Part shown: positions 32,363 to 41,270 of the stretch, piece by piece
How positions within the stretch are numbered: the stretch's first letter is position 1
Layout: every line of letters begins with the position of its first letter
Assembly (NCBI GenBank): GCA_012841405.1
Contig: DUUT01000146.1
Span: 1-50,266, forward strand
DNA length: 50,266 nucleotides
DNA from: Chloroflexota bacterium
Lineage (GTDB): Bacteria; Chloroflexota; Anaerolineae; UBA1429
Direction: 5' to 3'
The notes under the pieces: model-generated
What the model saw: only the letters and a program-made list of their open reading frames with translations
Told to the model about the DNA's origin: nothing
The model's database searches: none
Made by a program: the position numbers and the translations under genes

Positions 32363-35300
32363 ATGCGCCTGAAACGCCTGGAACTCTACGGCTACAAGAG
32401 CTTTGCCGCGCGCGCCCAGTTCGAGTTTTCCGAAGGGATCACCGCCATCGTCGGCCCCAACGGCAGCGGCAAGAGCAACATCGCTGACGCCATCCGCTGG
32501 GTTCTCGGTGAGCAGAGCTTTGGCACGTTACGCGCCAAGACGAGCGAGGACATGATCTTTGCCGGCACACGCCAGCGCTCCCGCATGGGCGTCGCCGAGG
32601 TGCTGCTGGTCCTCGACAACAGCGATGGTTGGCTGCCCCTCGAGTACTCCGAGGTCGTGCTCGGGCGCCGCGCTTTCCGCTCCGGTGAAAACGAGTACCT
32701 CCTGAACGGCAACCGCGTGCGCTATCGGGACATCGTCGACATCGTCGAGGGCAGCCTGCTCCGCAGCGGCTACACCGTCATCGGCCAGGGCCTGGTCGAC
32801 GCCGTCCTCTCGCTGCGCCCCGAGGCCCGGCGTACCCTCTTTGAGGAGGCCGCCGGCGTCGCGCCCCACCTGCGCAAGCGCGCCGAGGCGCTGCGCCGCA
32901 TCGAGGAGACAGAGCGCAACCTCCAACGCGTCAATGACATCATCGGCGAGCTAGGGCCGCGCGCGCAGACGCTGCGACGCCAGGCCGAGCGCGCCGAGGA
33001 GCACCTCCTCCTGACGCAGGACCTGCAAGAGTTGCAGCGCGTCTGGTTCGGGCACCAATGGCAGCATCGCCAGCAGGTGCTCGATCGCGCCGAGGCCGTG
33101 CTGAAAGAGCTCGCCGGCCGCGTCGATGCCCAACGTGCCTATGCGCAGAGCTTTCAGGAGAAGCAGGACCGCCTCACCGAGGCCCAGGCGACCCAGCGCC
33201 GCGCGCTGGAGGCGATCACCAAGGAACAGGCTCAGCTCCGCGACGCGACCGAGTCGCTCCGCCGCGAGCAGGCCGTCGCTCTCGAGCGCGAGCGCCTCCT
33301 CCACGCGCAGCACGAAGCACTCGGCGCCGAGTTGGCGACGCTGGCTTCGCGCAGCGAGATCGTGCAGGGCGAGGTAGAGCATACCCGCGCCGAACTCGCG
33401 ACGCATGATGCCGCACTCGCGTCGGATCGCGCCGCCCTCGAGGCGGCCCGTGGCGACCTACACAAGCTCCAGTCGGCACGTCAGGCTGTGGAGCAACACG
33501 CCGCGGCCGAGCAGAATCGGCTCAACAAGATCCAGTCGGCCATTGCCGAGACCAACGCCCGGCTCGAGCAGCTCGCCGAGCGTCGCGATAGCTTGATCTC
33601 AGAGCGCGATGACGCCCGGGCAGCGATGGCGCTGCTCGAGGCCGGCGTGGAGAGCATGCGTGAGCAGGGCGAGCAGCTCGCCGGGCGGGAGCGTGCTCTC
33701 GTCCAGTACCAGCAGCGCTGGCAAGAACAGCTCACCGCCCTCGAGGCCGAGGTGACGGCCACTCGCGAGCAACTCGCCGCCTCGGAGGAGACGGCCCGCC
33801 GCATCCACCACGAGCGTGACCGCCTGACCGAACGCCTTGACCTCCTCTCGCGCCTGCGCCAGGAGCTCACCGGCTACCACCCCGGCGTCCGCGAGGTGTT
33901 GGGCGCCAGCGAGGGCCGAGGGCACCGCCAGGGCGAGGGCGGCGGCTCTGCAGGGCTCCCCGGCCTGTTGGGAACGGTGGCCAGCCTGATGGCCGTGCCC
34001 AAAGAGTTTGAGCAGGCCATCGAGTCCGCCCTGGGGGCGCGGCTACAGAACATTGTCACCGAGCGGTGGGAGCACGCCGAAGCCGCCATCGAGCACCTCA
34101 AGCGGACCCGGGCGGGCTGGGCCACCTTTCTGCCCCTCGACACGGTGCGCTCGCGGTCGCCGCTCTCGCTGCGCCCCGAGCCGGGCGTCCTTGGCGTCGC
34201 ATCAAGCCTTGTACACTATGAGGAGCGCCTGCGGCCCGTCTTTGAGCTTCTCCTCGGCAGCATCGTCATCGTGCGTGACCTGGCCACGGCGCGACGCCTC
34301 TTGAGCCGCAGGCTGGGAGCATCCCAGTTCGTCACCCTCGCCGGTGAGACGGTACAACCCAGTGGCGCCCTGAGCGGTGGTACGCGTCGTGACCGGGGCA
34401 ACCTGCTGGCGCAGGAACGCGAGTGGCGCGACCTCCCCGATCGCATCACCGAGGTCGAGGCCCAGCTCGCCGAAGCGCTGCAGCACTGTGAGGCGCAACG
34501 CGAGGCGCTGCAGAATGCGCAGCGCCAGGTCAAGGAGCAGACGCGGCTCCTCGCCCGCCTCCGCGTCGAGATCGACTCGGCCCACAGCGCCGTCGGCAAC
34601 CACGCCCAGGAGATCCGCGAGCGAGAGCGCGAGCTCCGCTGGCGAGAGCGCCGCATCGCCCAGATCGGGGAAGAGCTCGACGAGCTGGCTGACCGGGAAC
34701 GCGCCCTCACGGAGCGCCTAGCGGAGGCCCAGCGCGAGCAGGAGGAGGCCAGCGCGCGCCTCAGCGCGCTGCGACGGCAGCTCTCCGGCGAAGGGTACGA
34801 GGGGCTGGCACAGCAGGTGGCAGAGCTGGAGACGCGCGTCGCCGTCGCCCAGCGCACGGTCCGCAGTGGACAGACACTCCTGGAGAGTCACCAGGCGAAC
34901 CTCGCACAGATTCAGTCACAGATTGAGGCCAAACAACAACAGCGTGCCGCCATCGAGCAGGACCTGGCGCGCCTGGCGTCGTCCATCGAGACGGCCCGAG
35001 CACGCCTCGAGGAGCTTGAGCAGAGCGCGGCCTCGGTGGAGGCGCGGCTGCAGCCGGCTCGCGAAGAGATCGCCCAGCTCGAACGCCAGCGGCGTGATCT
35101 CGATCGCCAGCGCACCCAAGCCCTCGAGCTTCTGAACCGCGCCGAAGCGGAGTACAACCGGGGCGTCCTGGAGCGTGACCGCGCCCGCGACGAGTTGCAG
35201 GCCCTCGCCCGCGATATCGAAGAGGATCTCGGCCCCATCGAGCTGCCCGCCACCGCATCGCCGCAGCTGCGCCTGAGCCTAGGCGACGATGTCATCGAGT

Positions 35301-36019
35301 TGCCCGTCGTCACCTCGGTGCCCGCCTCGCTGGACGAGGACATTCGCCAGCTTCGGGCGCGTATTCGGCGGCTCGGTAGCATCAACCCCAACGCACCGCA
35401 GGAGTACGAGCAGCTCATGGAACGCCAGACGTTCCTCCACAGCCAGGCTGCGGACCTCCGTGGCGCCATCGCCGGCCTCCACGAGGTCATCGAGGAGCTC
35501 GACGGCGTCATCGAGCGCGATCTCGGGACGACGATCCGCACCGTGAACCGCTCTTTCCGGGAGTACTTTGCCACCCTCTTCAAGGGGGGCTCCGCCGAGC
35601 TGGTCGTCACCGATCCGGACAGCATCACCACGACCGGCATCGACATCATCGCCCACCCACCAGGAAAGCGTGCCCAGAGCCTCTCCCTGCTCTCGGGCGG
35701 CGAGCGCGCCCTCACCGCTGTGGCGCTGCTCTTTGCCCTCTTGCGTGCCAACCCGGTGCCCTTCTGCTTCCTCGACGAGGTGGATGCCGCCCTCGACGAG
35801 GCCAACGTGGGGCGCTTTCGAGACATGCTGCGCGAGCACGCCCGCCACACCCAGTTCGTCGTCATCACCCATAACCGCAGGACGATCGAGGCGGCCTCGA
35901 CCGTCTATGGGATCTCGATGGGCGAGCAGGGTATCTCGCAGTGCATCTCCCTCCGGCTGGACGAGGCCGTGCAGGCGGCCGGCAAAGACGATCACGAGCT
36001 CGCCGCGGCGGGCAGCTAG
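32363..36019 (+). CDS. smc: Chromosome segregation ATPase SMC
   Basis: A 1218-residue SMC protein for chromosome organisation. The Walker A is GPNGSGKSN (from residue 31). The first long coiled coil runs from about 165 to 505. The hinge is about 520-680 (GLLGTVASLMAVPKEFEQAIESALG). The second coiled coil follows, then the ABC signature LSGGERALTAVALLFALL (about 1109) and Walker B FCFLDEVDAALDEANVGRF (about 1135). Length and layout are normal. The ATG follows a GAGG site. It acts with kleisin ScpA and with ScpB; scpB is convergent just downstream, and scpA is not in the window. Confidence 0.97.
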   Translation: MRLKRLELYGYKSFAARAQFEFSEGITAIVGPNGSGKSNIADAIRWVLGEQSFGTLRAKTSEDMIFAGTRQRSRMGVAEVLLVLDNSDGWLPLEYSEVVLGRRAFRSGENEYLLNGNRVRYRDIVDIVEGSLLRSGYTVIGQGLVDAVLSLRPEARRTLFEEAAGVAPHLRKRAEALRRIEETERNLQRVNDIIGELGPRAQTLRRQAERAEEHLLLTQDLQELQRVWFGHQWQHRQQVLDRAEAVLKELAGRVDAQRAYAQSFQEKQDRLTEAQATQRRALEAITKEQAQLRDATESLRREQAVALERERLLHAQHEALGAELATLASRSEIVQGEVEHTRAELATHDAALASDRAALEAARGDLHKLQSARQAVEQHAAAEQNRLNKIQSAIAETNARLEQLAERRDSLISERDDARAAMALLEAGVESMREQGEQLAGRERALVQYQQRWQEQLTALEAEVTATREQLAASEETARRIHHERDRLTERLDLLSRLRQELTGYHPGVREVLGASEGRGHRQGEGGGSAGLPGLLGTVASLMAVPKEFEQAIESALGARLQNIVTERWEHAEAAIEHLKRTRAGWATFLPLDTVRSRSPLSLRPEPGVLGVASSLVHYEERLRPVFELLLGSIVIVRDLATARRLLSRRLGASQFVTLAGETVQPSGALSGGTRRDRGNLLAQEREWRDLPDRITEVEAQLAEALQHCEAQREALQNAQRQVKEQTRLLARLRVEIDSAHSAVGNHAQEIRERERELRWRERRIAQIGEELDELADRERALTERLAEAQREQEEASARLSALRRQLSGEGYEGLAQQVAELETRVAVAQRTVRSGQTLLESHQANLAQIQSQIEAKQQQRAAIEQDLARLASSIETARARLEELEQSAASVEARLQPAREEIAQLERQRRDLDRQRTQALELLNRAEAEYNRGVLERDRARDELQALARDIEEDLGPIELPATASPQLRLSLGDDVIELPVVTSVPASLDEDIRQLRARIRRLGSINPNAPQEYEQLMERQTFLHSQAADLRGAIAGLHEVIEELDGVIERDLGTTIRTVNRSFREYFATLFKGGSAELVVTDPDSITTTGIDIIAHPPGKRAQSLSLLSGGERALTAVALLFALLRANPVPFCFLDEVDAALDEANVGRFRDMLREHARHTQFVVITHNRRTIEAASTVYGISMGEQGISQCISLRLDEAVQAAGKDDHELAAAGS

Positions 36020-36040
36020 CCGGCCGCAGAAACGAAAACG

Positions 36041-36062
36041 CCCCTCCCACGCGTGGGAGGGG
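36041..36062. terminator. Terminator between smc and scpB
   Basis: A perfect 22-nt palindrome CCCCTCCCACGCGTGGGAGGGG. On the minus strand it is followed by CGTTTTCGTTTC, a T-rich tail that suits termination of scpB; on the plus strand it would stop smc transcripts less efficiently. Confidence 0.75.
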
Positions 36063-36099
36063 TCGGATCCGCGGGTCACGCCGTAAGTTGGAGAAGGGT

Positions 36100-36693
36100 T
36101 CAGCCGACCCGCCCGTTGCCGTCGTGCCCGTTCGAGCCGGCGTCCACTCTCGCCGATGCCAGCGCTCCCGCCCGCTCGGAAGGGGTGGCGAGCTCGGGGA
36201 GCTCGGGCAGATCGTCCAGCGATTGCACGCCAAAGTACTGCAGGAACTCGATGGTTGTGCCCAAGACCACCGGCCTCCCCACTTGCTCCAGCCGACCCAC
36301 CGGCGCCACCAGCGACTTGGCGATCAGCGAGCGGATGACGCCGTCCGAGTTCACCCCGCGGATGGCGTCGATCTCGGCACGCGTGATCGGCTGGAGGTAG
36401 GCGACGATGGCCAGGGTCTCCAGCGCCGCCGCGGAGAGCTTGCTGGAGAGGTTCAGGCCCAGGAATTGCTCGACGTAGGGAGCCGCGTCGGCTGCCGTGA
36501 CCATCTGCACGCGCTCGCCGGCATAGACGATCTGCGTGCCCCGATCCGCTGAGGAGCGCAGGAGCCGCTCCACCGACTGCTCCACCTCGTCCCGCTCGAC
36601 CTTGAGGGCCCGGGCCAGGTCCTCCAAACCCACCGGCCCTTCTGAGACAAAGAGCAACGCCTCAATGTACCGATCAATGCTTGCGCTATCCAA
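36100..36693 (-). CDS. scpB: Segregation and condensation protein ScpB
   Basis: A 197-residue ScpB with tandem winged-helix domains (IDRYIEALLFVSEGPVGLEDLARAL and LAIVAYLQPITRAEIDAIRGVNSDGVIRSLIAKSLV) and the usual GRPVVLGTTIEFLQYFGV ending. It binds ScpA in the SMC complex. The TTG at 36693 is preferred because GGGAG lies seven nt upstream; an ATG at 36720 lacks a site and would overlap the divergent lipoprotein gene. The chain ends in a Gly/Asn-rich tail. It stands apart from scpA, unlike the common scpAB operon. Confidence 0.92.
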   Translation of the reverse strand: MDSASIDRYIEALLFVSEGPVGLEDLARALKVERDEVEQSVERLLRSSADRGTQIVYAGERVQMVTAADAAPYVEQFLGLNLSSKLSAAALETLAIVAYLQPITRAEIDAIRGVNSDGVIRSLIAKSLVAPVGRLEQVGRPVVLGTTIEFLQYFGVQSLDDLPELPELATPSERAGALASARVDAGSNGHDGNGRVG

Positions 36694-36711
36694 GGCTCTG
36701 CTCCCGTGCGA

Positions 36712-37281
36712 ATGATACATCGACGTAGGATCAGTGGTACCCGTTGTGAGGGAGTAGCCCTCATTCTAGCGTGTTGCCTGCTCCTCGGCATCGCGGGGTG
36801 CCAGGGCCGTCTCTGCGTCGTGGACCCCCCCGATCGTGCGGTGGAGGCCGCCGCACCGCTCGCCGCCGACCTCCAGCAGCGCGTAGCGGACGCCCTCAGC
36901 GAGCCCGGCGCGGCTACCCTTCAGGTCCACGAAGGGGCCCTTACCGCCCTCCTGCGCCAAGTGCTGCCCGCATCAGCAGCGCACTCCCTAACGCTCCACA
37001 TCACCGAGGAAGCCGTCTACCTCCAGGCTGCCGTCGCACGTGAAAGGGTGCCCATCCGCATGCGTTTCATACCGACGGCTGTTGATGGATACCTCGCGGT
37101 GCGCATCACTTGCCTGACGGTGGACCGGCACACGATGCCGCGCATCGTGTGCGCCGCCATCGAGTCTGCGGTGATGGCGCTGGTCGCGGATGCAGCGCGG
37201 TCGCTGCACATCGACGGGATCACCCTCCGTGATGAGAGCCTCACCGTCACCGTCTCATCCGTGGCCTCGGCGGGCGGCTGA
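36712..37281 (+). CDS. Lipoprotein, possibly of the LmeA/DUF2993-like type
   Basis: A 189-residue secreted lipoprotein. The N-terminus MIHRRRISGTR precedes a hydrophobic VALILACCLLLGIAGC with lipobox IAGC (lipidated Cys30). The mature part has the layout of a small lipid-binding beta-rich protein: amphipathic strands VYLQAAVARERVPIRMRF, GYLAVRITCLTVDR, then a helix AIESAVMALVADAARSL and a last pair of strands. That resembles DUF2993/LmeA proteins, but without a motif strong enough to be sure. The start could be the GTG at 36706. It diverges from scpB across an 18-bp gap and ends 1 bp before the convergent AmaP-like gene. Confidence 0.65.
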   Translation: MIHRRRISGTRCEGVALILACCLLLGIAGCQGRLCVVDPPDRAVEAAAPLAADLQQRVADALSEPGAATLQVHEGALTALLRQVLPASAAHSLTLHITEEAVYLQAAVARERVPIRMRFIPTAVDGYLAVRITCLTVDRHTMPRIVCAAIESAVMALVADAARSLHIDGITLRDESLTVTVSSVASAGG

Positions 37282-37282
37282 C

Positions 37283-38041
37283 CTACCAGCGCGACTTGGG
37301 CTCGTCGCCATCCCCATCGCCCTGCCCGTCCTGCGATGTGCTCACGTCCTTTGCCGGCGCGTCACCCCCCACAGGCACCACCACGGGCTTGCTCTCCGAC
37401 GTTCGCGCATTGGATCCGACGCGCTCGGCGCGTGGCAACACCGGCTCCACGAGGGCCGCTCGGGCGCTCGCGTCGCGCTCCTGGGGGGTAGAGACGGGCA
37501 TCGTGCCGCGCGGGTAGGGCTCGTGCTTGATGTTCACCCGCACCTGACCGTGGATCGCGAGGCCCAGTTGCTCCTCAACGATATCCTGGGCCAGGTTGAC
37601 GACCTGCTCCGTCAGCACCGGAATGTTCACCGAGGGGCTCGTGTCGAGGTCCAGGGCCACATCGACGCTCTTGCCCCGGCTCTTGATCCGCGTTCGCACC
37701 TGGCGCACACCCGCCAGCTCATCGACACGGTACTCCAGGCTCTGGGTGATCGATTCGACGTCCAGCTGCGCGTTGCCACGCCCCTGCGTCTTGATACGCA
37801 CGAAACGGCGCCGTGGCCGGCGCAGCTCCAGGACAAGTGCCACCAGCAGGAGGAAGAGGGTCCCGCCGGCGGCGGCCAAGAACATCGTGTAGGAGCCGCC
37901 ATCGTACAGCATGCGCTCGAACTCGTCGAGGCTGACCCGCGCCACTTTCACCGCGTCGAGTGGCAGCAGCACGACCAGGCTCACGGCGGCGAGACAGATG
38001 AGCGTACCGAGCACCATTACGATGCGGTTGAACGTGTTCAC
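37283..38041 (-). CDS. AmaP/Asp23-like membrane protein
   Basis: A 252-residue protein with two N-terminal helices (about 6-28 IVMVLGTLICLAAVSLVVLLPL and about 52-73 YTMFLAAAGGTLFLLLVALVLEL). An Asp23-like domain follows (VESITQSLEYRVDELAGVRQVRTRIKSRGKSVDVALDLDTSPSVNIPVLTEQVVNLAQDIVEEQLGLAIHGQVRVNI), then a charged disordered tail. This is the layout of AmaP, the membrane anchor of alkaline shock protein Asp23 in Gram-positive bacteria. The GTG at 38041 is preferred over the GTG at 38059 because GGAGG lies six nt upstream. It has its own good promoter. No asp23 gene is beside it. Confidence 0.75.
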   Translation of the reverse strand: MNTFNRIVMVLGTLICLAAVSLVVLLPLDAVKVARVSLDEFERMLYDGGSYTMFLAAAGGTLFLLLVALVLELRRPRRRFVRIKTQGRGNAQLDVESITQSLEYRVDELAGVRQVRTRIKSRGKSVDVALDLDTSPSVNIPVLTEQVVNLAQDIVEEQLGLAIHGQVRVNIKHEPYPRGTMPVSTPQERDASARAALVEPVLPRAERVGSNARTSESKPVVVPVGGDAPAKDVSTSQDGQGDGDGDEPKSRW

Positions 38042-38100
38042 GTTGTTCCTCCATGCCACCCTTTAGGGAGCCCGGTGTCGGCGCCCGAAAATCTGCGCCC

Positions 38101-38129
38101 ATTATACATGCGAGGGGATGATCCGTCTA
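38101..38129 (-). promoter_or_regulatory. Promoter of the AmaP-like gene
   Basis: Minus strand TAGACG (38124-38129), 17-nt spacer, perfect TATAAT (38101-38106). Leader about 53 nt. Confidence 0.65.
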
Positions 38130-38165
38130 CCCCCTATTCTCCTCCTGTATGCGTCCCTGTGTCGG

Positions 38166-40844
38166 TTAACGCATGCCCAGCAGCGTCGGGCGATAGACCA
38201 TACGCACCGTATGCGCGCCCGGCTCGAGCGCCACCCCGCGGAACACACCGTCCACCACGAGGATCGGCGCCGGGTCGCCATCGATAGTGGCGCTCCAACC
38301 TGGGTACGCGAGATCGGCGAGGACGAGGAGCGACGGGCCATCCACCGTGGCCTCTAGGACGACCTCCTGGGCCTCATAGCGCACCACATGCACCGGCCCT
38401 ACGTCCCGCGCCGTCACCCGCTCGGGCAGCGTCATCCCATCGCCAGTCGCGCTCACGGCACTCCTGGGGAGGGTGTAGGCCCTGGGCAGCGCGTCCTCGT
38501 TGCGATAGACGAGCACGTCCTCACTGCGATAGACGATGGCGTGATCCCCCTGCCCCGCCAGGTGCGACAGCAGGTGCTCATTGCCATCGGCATCGTGCAA
38601 CCGCACGCGCTCCACCCGCACATAGGCCGGCGACAGCACCGGCCGAATGGCCACGGCCGTCACCTCCAGGGGCGCGTCCCATTGCCAGTTGGCGCCATAG
38701 GTGTGACCGAGGTGATCGCGCGGCGGGAACCCCGACCGTGCCGGCCAGCTCGTCGCTACCGTCGGCATGGTGTGCTCCACGACCTCCGCCACGTCGTCGC
38801 GCGCGTAGGCCCACTCGGCCGTCTCTATCCCGGCACGCAGCGGCAGCGCGATCTCTTGCCCGGCAGTGGTCCGCAGCACGATCTCGGCCGCCAGGGCGCC
38901 ATCGGTAAGATCCGTCGCGTGGCTTAGGAACGACTCGACGTCGAGCGCCCTCAGGCGCAGCCCAGGCGTCGCGACCCACTGATCGGTCGGCAGCGCCGCC
39001 AGCGGGTTGTGCACGTCGTACAGCTCGCTGGCCTCATCGACCGGCAACAGCTGGGGCACGAGGTAGTAGCGCACGTTGAGCCGGTTCAGCCGCTCGGGTG
39101 TCAGCCCCTGGAGATAGTCCCCATAGGCGCGCGGCACCAGTGGAAGATAGAGGTTGGCGCTTGCCAGCCCATGCGTCAACGCCATATTGGGGTAGAAGGA
39201 CTCGCGCATCACCGACTGTGCCGGCGTGATCTCTTCTTTGGTATAGAGGCGATAGAGGTCGTGCGCGGCCTCGCCCTCGATGGTGCCGAGGAGGGCTAGC
39301 GACACCGGCTCGCTCTCGGCCTGTGCCCGGGGCGTCGTGGCGCTGTAGGTCGCGCCGAGTACGGCGTTATAGGCGTACAGATCCACTACCAGCAGCGCCA
39401 GTGCGGCCACGAGCCAACGCGTGGGCGCCGTGCGTCGCGCCAGGAGCACCAGCGCGCCAGAAGCCGCCACCCATAGGACCGGCAGCCAAGCCCACAGCCG
39501 CACGAGCGCATCGGCATCGTCGCCCAGGATGGCCACCCAGCTGCCTATGCCCAGGGCGCCAGCCAGCGCCAGCGCCGGCATCGCGCCGCTCACCCCCCGG
39601 AGCGGTGCGCGCCGTGGCAGGCGCAGGGCATCATCGAGCCCCATCGCCGAGAGTATGGCCAGGGCGAGGCTGGTCCAGTAAAGGTAGCGAGCCGGTACGC
39701 GAAAGAGGTTGAGCACCGGCACGTGGTGCAGCAGCCCATAGAGGGGATTCCAGCGGCCAAACGCCAGCACCACGCCGATGGCGCCCAGCACGCCCCAGAA
39801 CCAGCGATCGCGCCACCCGCGCGAGACCGCCCACCCCGCCAGAGCGAGGGGCAGCACTCCGAGGTACGGCATCAGCTCGACCGATCCCTCGGGGTAGGGG
39901 TTCCCGAGCACAAAGGGCGCGAGATAGGTGACCAGCAGCAAGGGGTGAAACGAAAAGCTCGTGAAAAAGGCGGTATCCACCCCACCGGACCGCTGCGATA
40001 GCGCCGCCAGTTGCGCACCGGCCAACCACTGGGGCGCGCTCACGGCCAGGCCAGCGATCACCGCGCTAGCCCAGAGGCCCAAGCGGGCCTCGACGCGGTC
40101 GCTCCGACGGCCCGCCCAGAGGAGGTAGGCGGCCTGCGCCGCCACGACCAGCAGCCCGAGGAGCGCCATCTGCGCGTGGCCGGCGACGAGTTGCAGGGCT
40201 ACCGTCACCGCCAGCCCCACGGCGGCGCCCCAGCGGGATCGGGCCGGGCCCCCCGACCACGCCAGCACGCGATGACTACAGGCGAGGGACCAGGGAAGCC
40301 AGGCCACCACGCTGAGGATGCTCAGGTGGCTCAGGTGTGCCGTGTAAAAGCCTCCTAGCGCCAACACCGTCCCTGCCCAGAACGCCGCCGGGCGCGCCAA
40401 CCCCAGCGCACGCGCGTAGGCATAGGCTCCCCCGCCCGTCACCAAGTAATGGAGGACGATGGCCGCCGTGACGCCCGTCACGGGCGAGAGCAAGAGCGAG
40501 AGCAGCCAGTTGACGGGGTAGAGCGCGCCCGCCTGCCCCTCCGCCAACAGCGGGTACCCGATGCCCAACTCGGGCGTCCACCAGGGGAGCATGCCATCGC
40601 GCAGGGCCCGGGCGAGCGCCGCCCGCTGTGGTAGGTACACGCGGGCCATATCGCCCCCGTAGTAGCCCTCACCGCCTAGGAGCACCGCCCCAAAGAACAG
40701 CACCAGCAGCGCCACCGCCCCCACGATCAGCCACACCGGTGCAGCCACCCGGGCGAGCGCCGATCCCACGCCGCCAGTCGGCAACCAAAAAGAGTCCTCC
40801 CTTTGGGGGGGACTCTTGGGCGATGAAGGGACTCGTGCGCTCAC
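38166..40844 (-). CDS. YfhO-like large membrane protein
   Basis: An 892-residue integral membrane protein of the YfhO type, a GT-C-like family of probable lipid-linked sugar transferases. After a Pro/Ser-rich cytoplasmic start, helix 1 is VWLIVGAVALLVLFFGAVLLGG. The first outer loop has YYGGDMARVYLPQRAALARALRDGMLPWWTPELGIGYPLLAEGQAGALYP, whose Asp is the family's likely catalytic or metal residue. About eleven further helices run to residue ~500. The remaining ~400 residues are an outer beta-rich domain ending with VDGPSLLVLADLAYPGWSATIDGDPAPILVVDGVFRGVALEPGAHTVRMVYRP. The GTG start overlaps the upstream gene's TGA (GTGA, 40841-40844), so the two are coupled. It probably decorates an envelope polymer; substrate unknown. 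Confidence 0.85.
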   Translation of the reverse strand: MSARVPSSPKSPPQREDSFWLPTGGVGSALARVAAPVWLIVGAVALLVLFFGAVLLGGEGYYGGDMARVYLPQRAALARALRDGMLPWWTPELGIGYPLLAEGQAGALYPVNWLLSLLLSPVTGVTAAIVLHYLVTGGGAYAYARALGLARPAAFWAGTVLALGGFYTAHLSHLSILSVVAWLPWSLACSHRVLAWSGGPARSRWGAAVGLAVTVALQLVAGHAQMALLGLLVVAAQAAYLLWAGRRSDRVEARLGLWASAVIAGLAVSAPQWLAGAQLAALSQRSGGVDTAFFTSFSFHPLLLVTYLAPFVLGNPYPEGSVELMPYLGVLPLALAGWAVSRGWRDRWFWGVLGAIGVVLAFGRWNPLYGLLHHVPVLNLFRVPARYLYWTSLALAILSAMGLDDALRLPRRAPLRGVSGAMPALALAGALGIGSWVAILGDDADALVRLWAWLPVLWVAASGALVLLARRTAPTRWLVAALALLVVDLYAYNAVLGATYSATTPRAQAESEPVSLALLGTIEGEAAHDLYRLYTKEEITPAQSVMRESFYPNMALTHGLASANLYLPLVPRAYGDYLQGLTPERLNRLNVRYYLVPQLLPVDEASELYDVHNPLAALPTDQWVATPGLRLRALDVESFLSHATDLTDGALAAEIVLRTTAGQEIALPLRAGIETAEWAYARDDVAEVVEHTMPTVATSWPARSGFPPRDHLGHTYGANWQWDAPLEVTAVAIRPVLSPAYVRVERVRLHDADGNEHLLSHLAGQGDHAIVYRSEDVLVYRNEDALPRAYTLPRSAVSATGDGMTLPERVTARDVGPVHVVRYEAQEVVLEATVDGPSLLVLADLAYPGWSATIDGDPAPILVVDGVFRGVALEPGAHTVRMVYRPTLLGMR

Positions 40845-41260
40845 GTGGCCGGCCGGATGCCCATATAGGTGGGGCCAGCCGTCAGCATGCGGAGCAACAC
40901 CTCCGGCGGTCGGCGGTCTAGCAGCTCGTACAGCTCACGGACGGTGAGCGGTTTGTTGCCGTTGGCCAGGAACGTGCGAAACACGGCATCAATGATCGGG
41001 GTACTGGGGGTGATATAGCTTGGCTTGGTGCTGCAGCAGGTGCGTAGGGCGTGCACGAGGCCGTCCACACGGGTCACTTCCCCCGTCTCCTCGTCGACCC
41101 AGTCGATCTCGTCCGTATCGATCCCCGCATAGTCGTTGCGACACTCGTCACACAGCATCTCGCGGATGTACACGCGGATGTTGCGATTGTTTTCTTTCCA
41201 CCAGTTCATGTCGATGTGGAACTTGGTGTCCACGGTGGGTCGATGCCATCTGGCGACCAT
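40841..41260 (-). CDS. Small winged-helix-like protein with a CxxC motif, unknown function
   Basis: A 139-residue soluble protein. The first half (VDTKFHIDMNWWKENNRNIRVYIREMLCDECRNDYAGIDTDEIDWVDEETGEV) carries CDEC and is rich in acidic and aromatic residues; Cys-Cys occurs again in RTCCSTKP. The second half, PIIDAVFRTFLANGNKPLTVRELYELLDRRPPEVLLRMLTAGPTYMGI, looks like a winged helix. The ATG at 41260 has a GGAGGAG site that overlaps the TAG stop of the gene upstream, so the two are tightly coupled. I do not recognise the family. It probably works with the 563-residue protein. Confidence 0.72.
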   Translation of the reverse strand: MVARWHRPTVDTKFHIDMNWWKENNRNIRVYIREMLCDECRNDYAGIDTDEIDWVDEETGEVTRVDGLVHALRTCCSTKPSYITPSTPIIDAVFRTFLANGNKPLTVRELYELLDRRPPEVLLRMLTAGPTYMGIRPAT

Positions 41261-41270
41261 GGATCTCCTC

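Noticed and set aside
38020-38045. GAACGTGTTC upstream of the AmaP-like gene as a LexA box
   Set aside because: The half-sites are two bases apart instead of four, and it lies within the start of the coding sequence.
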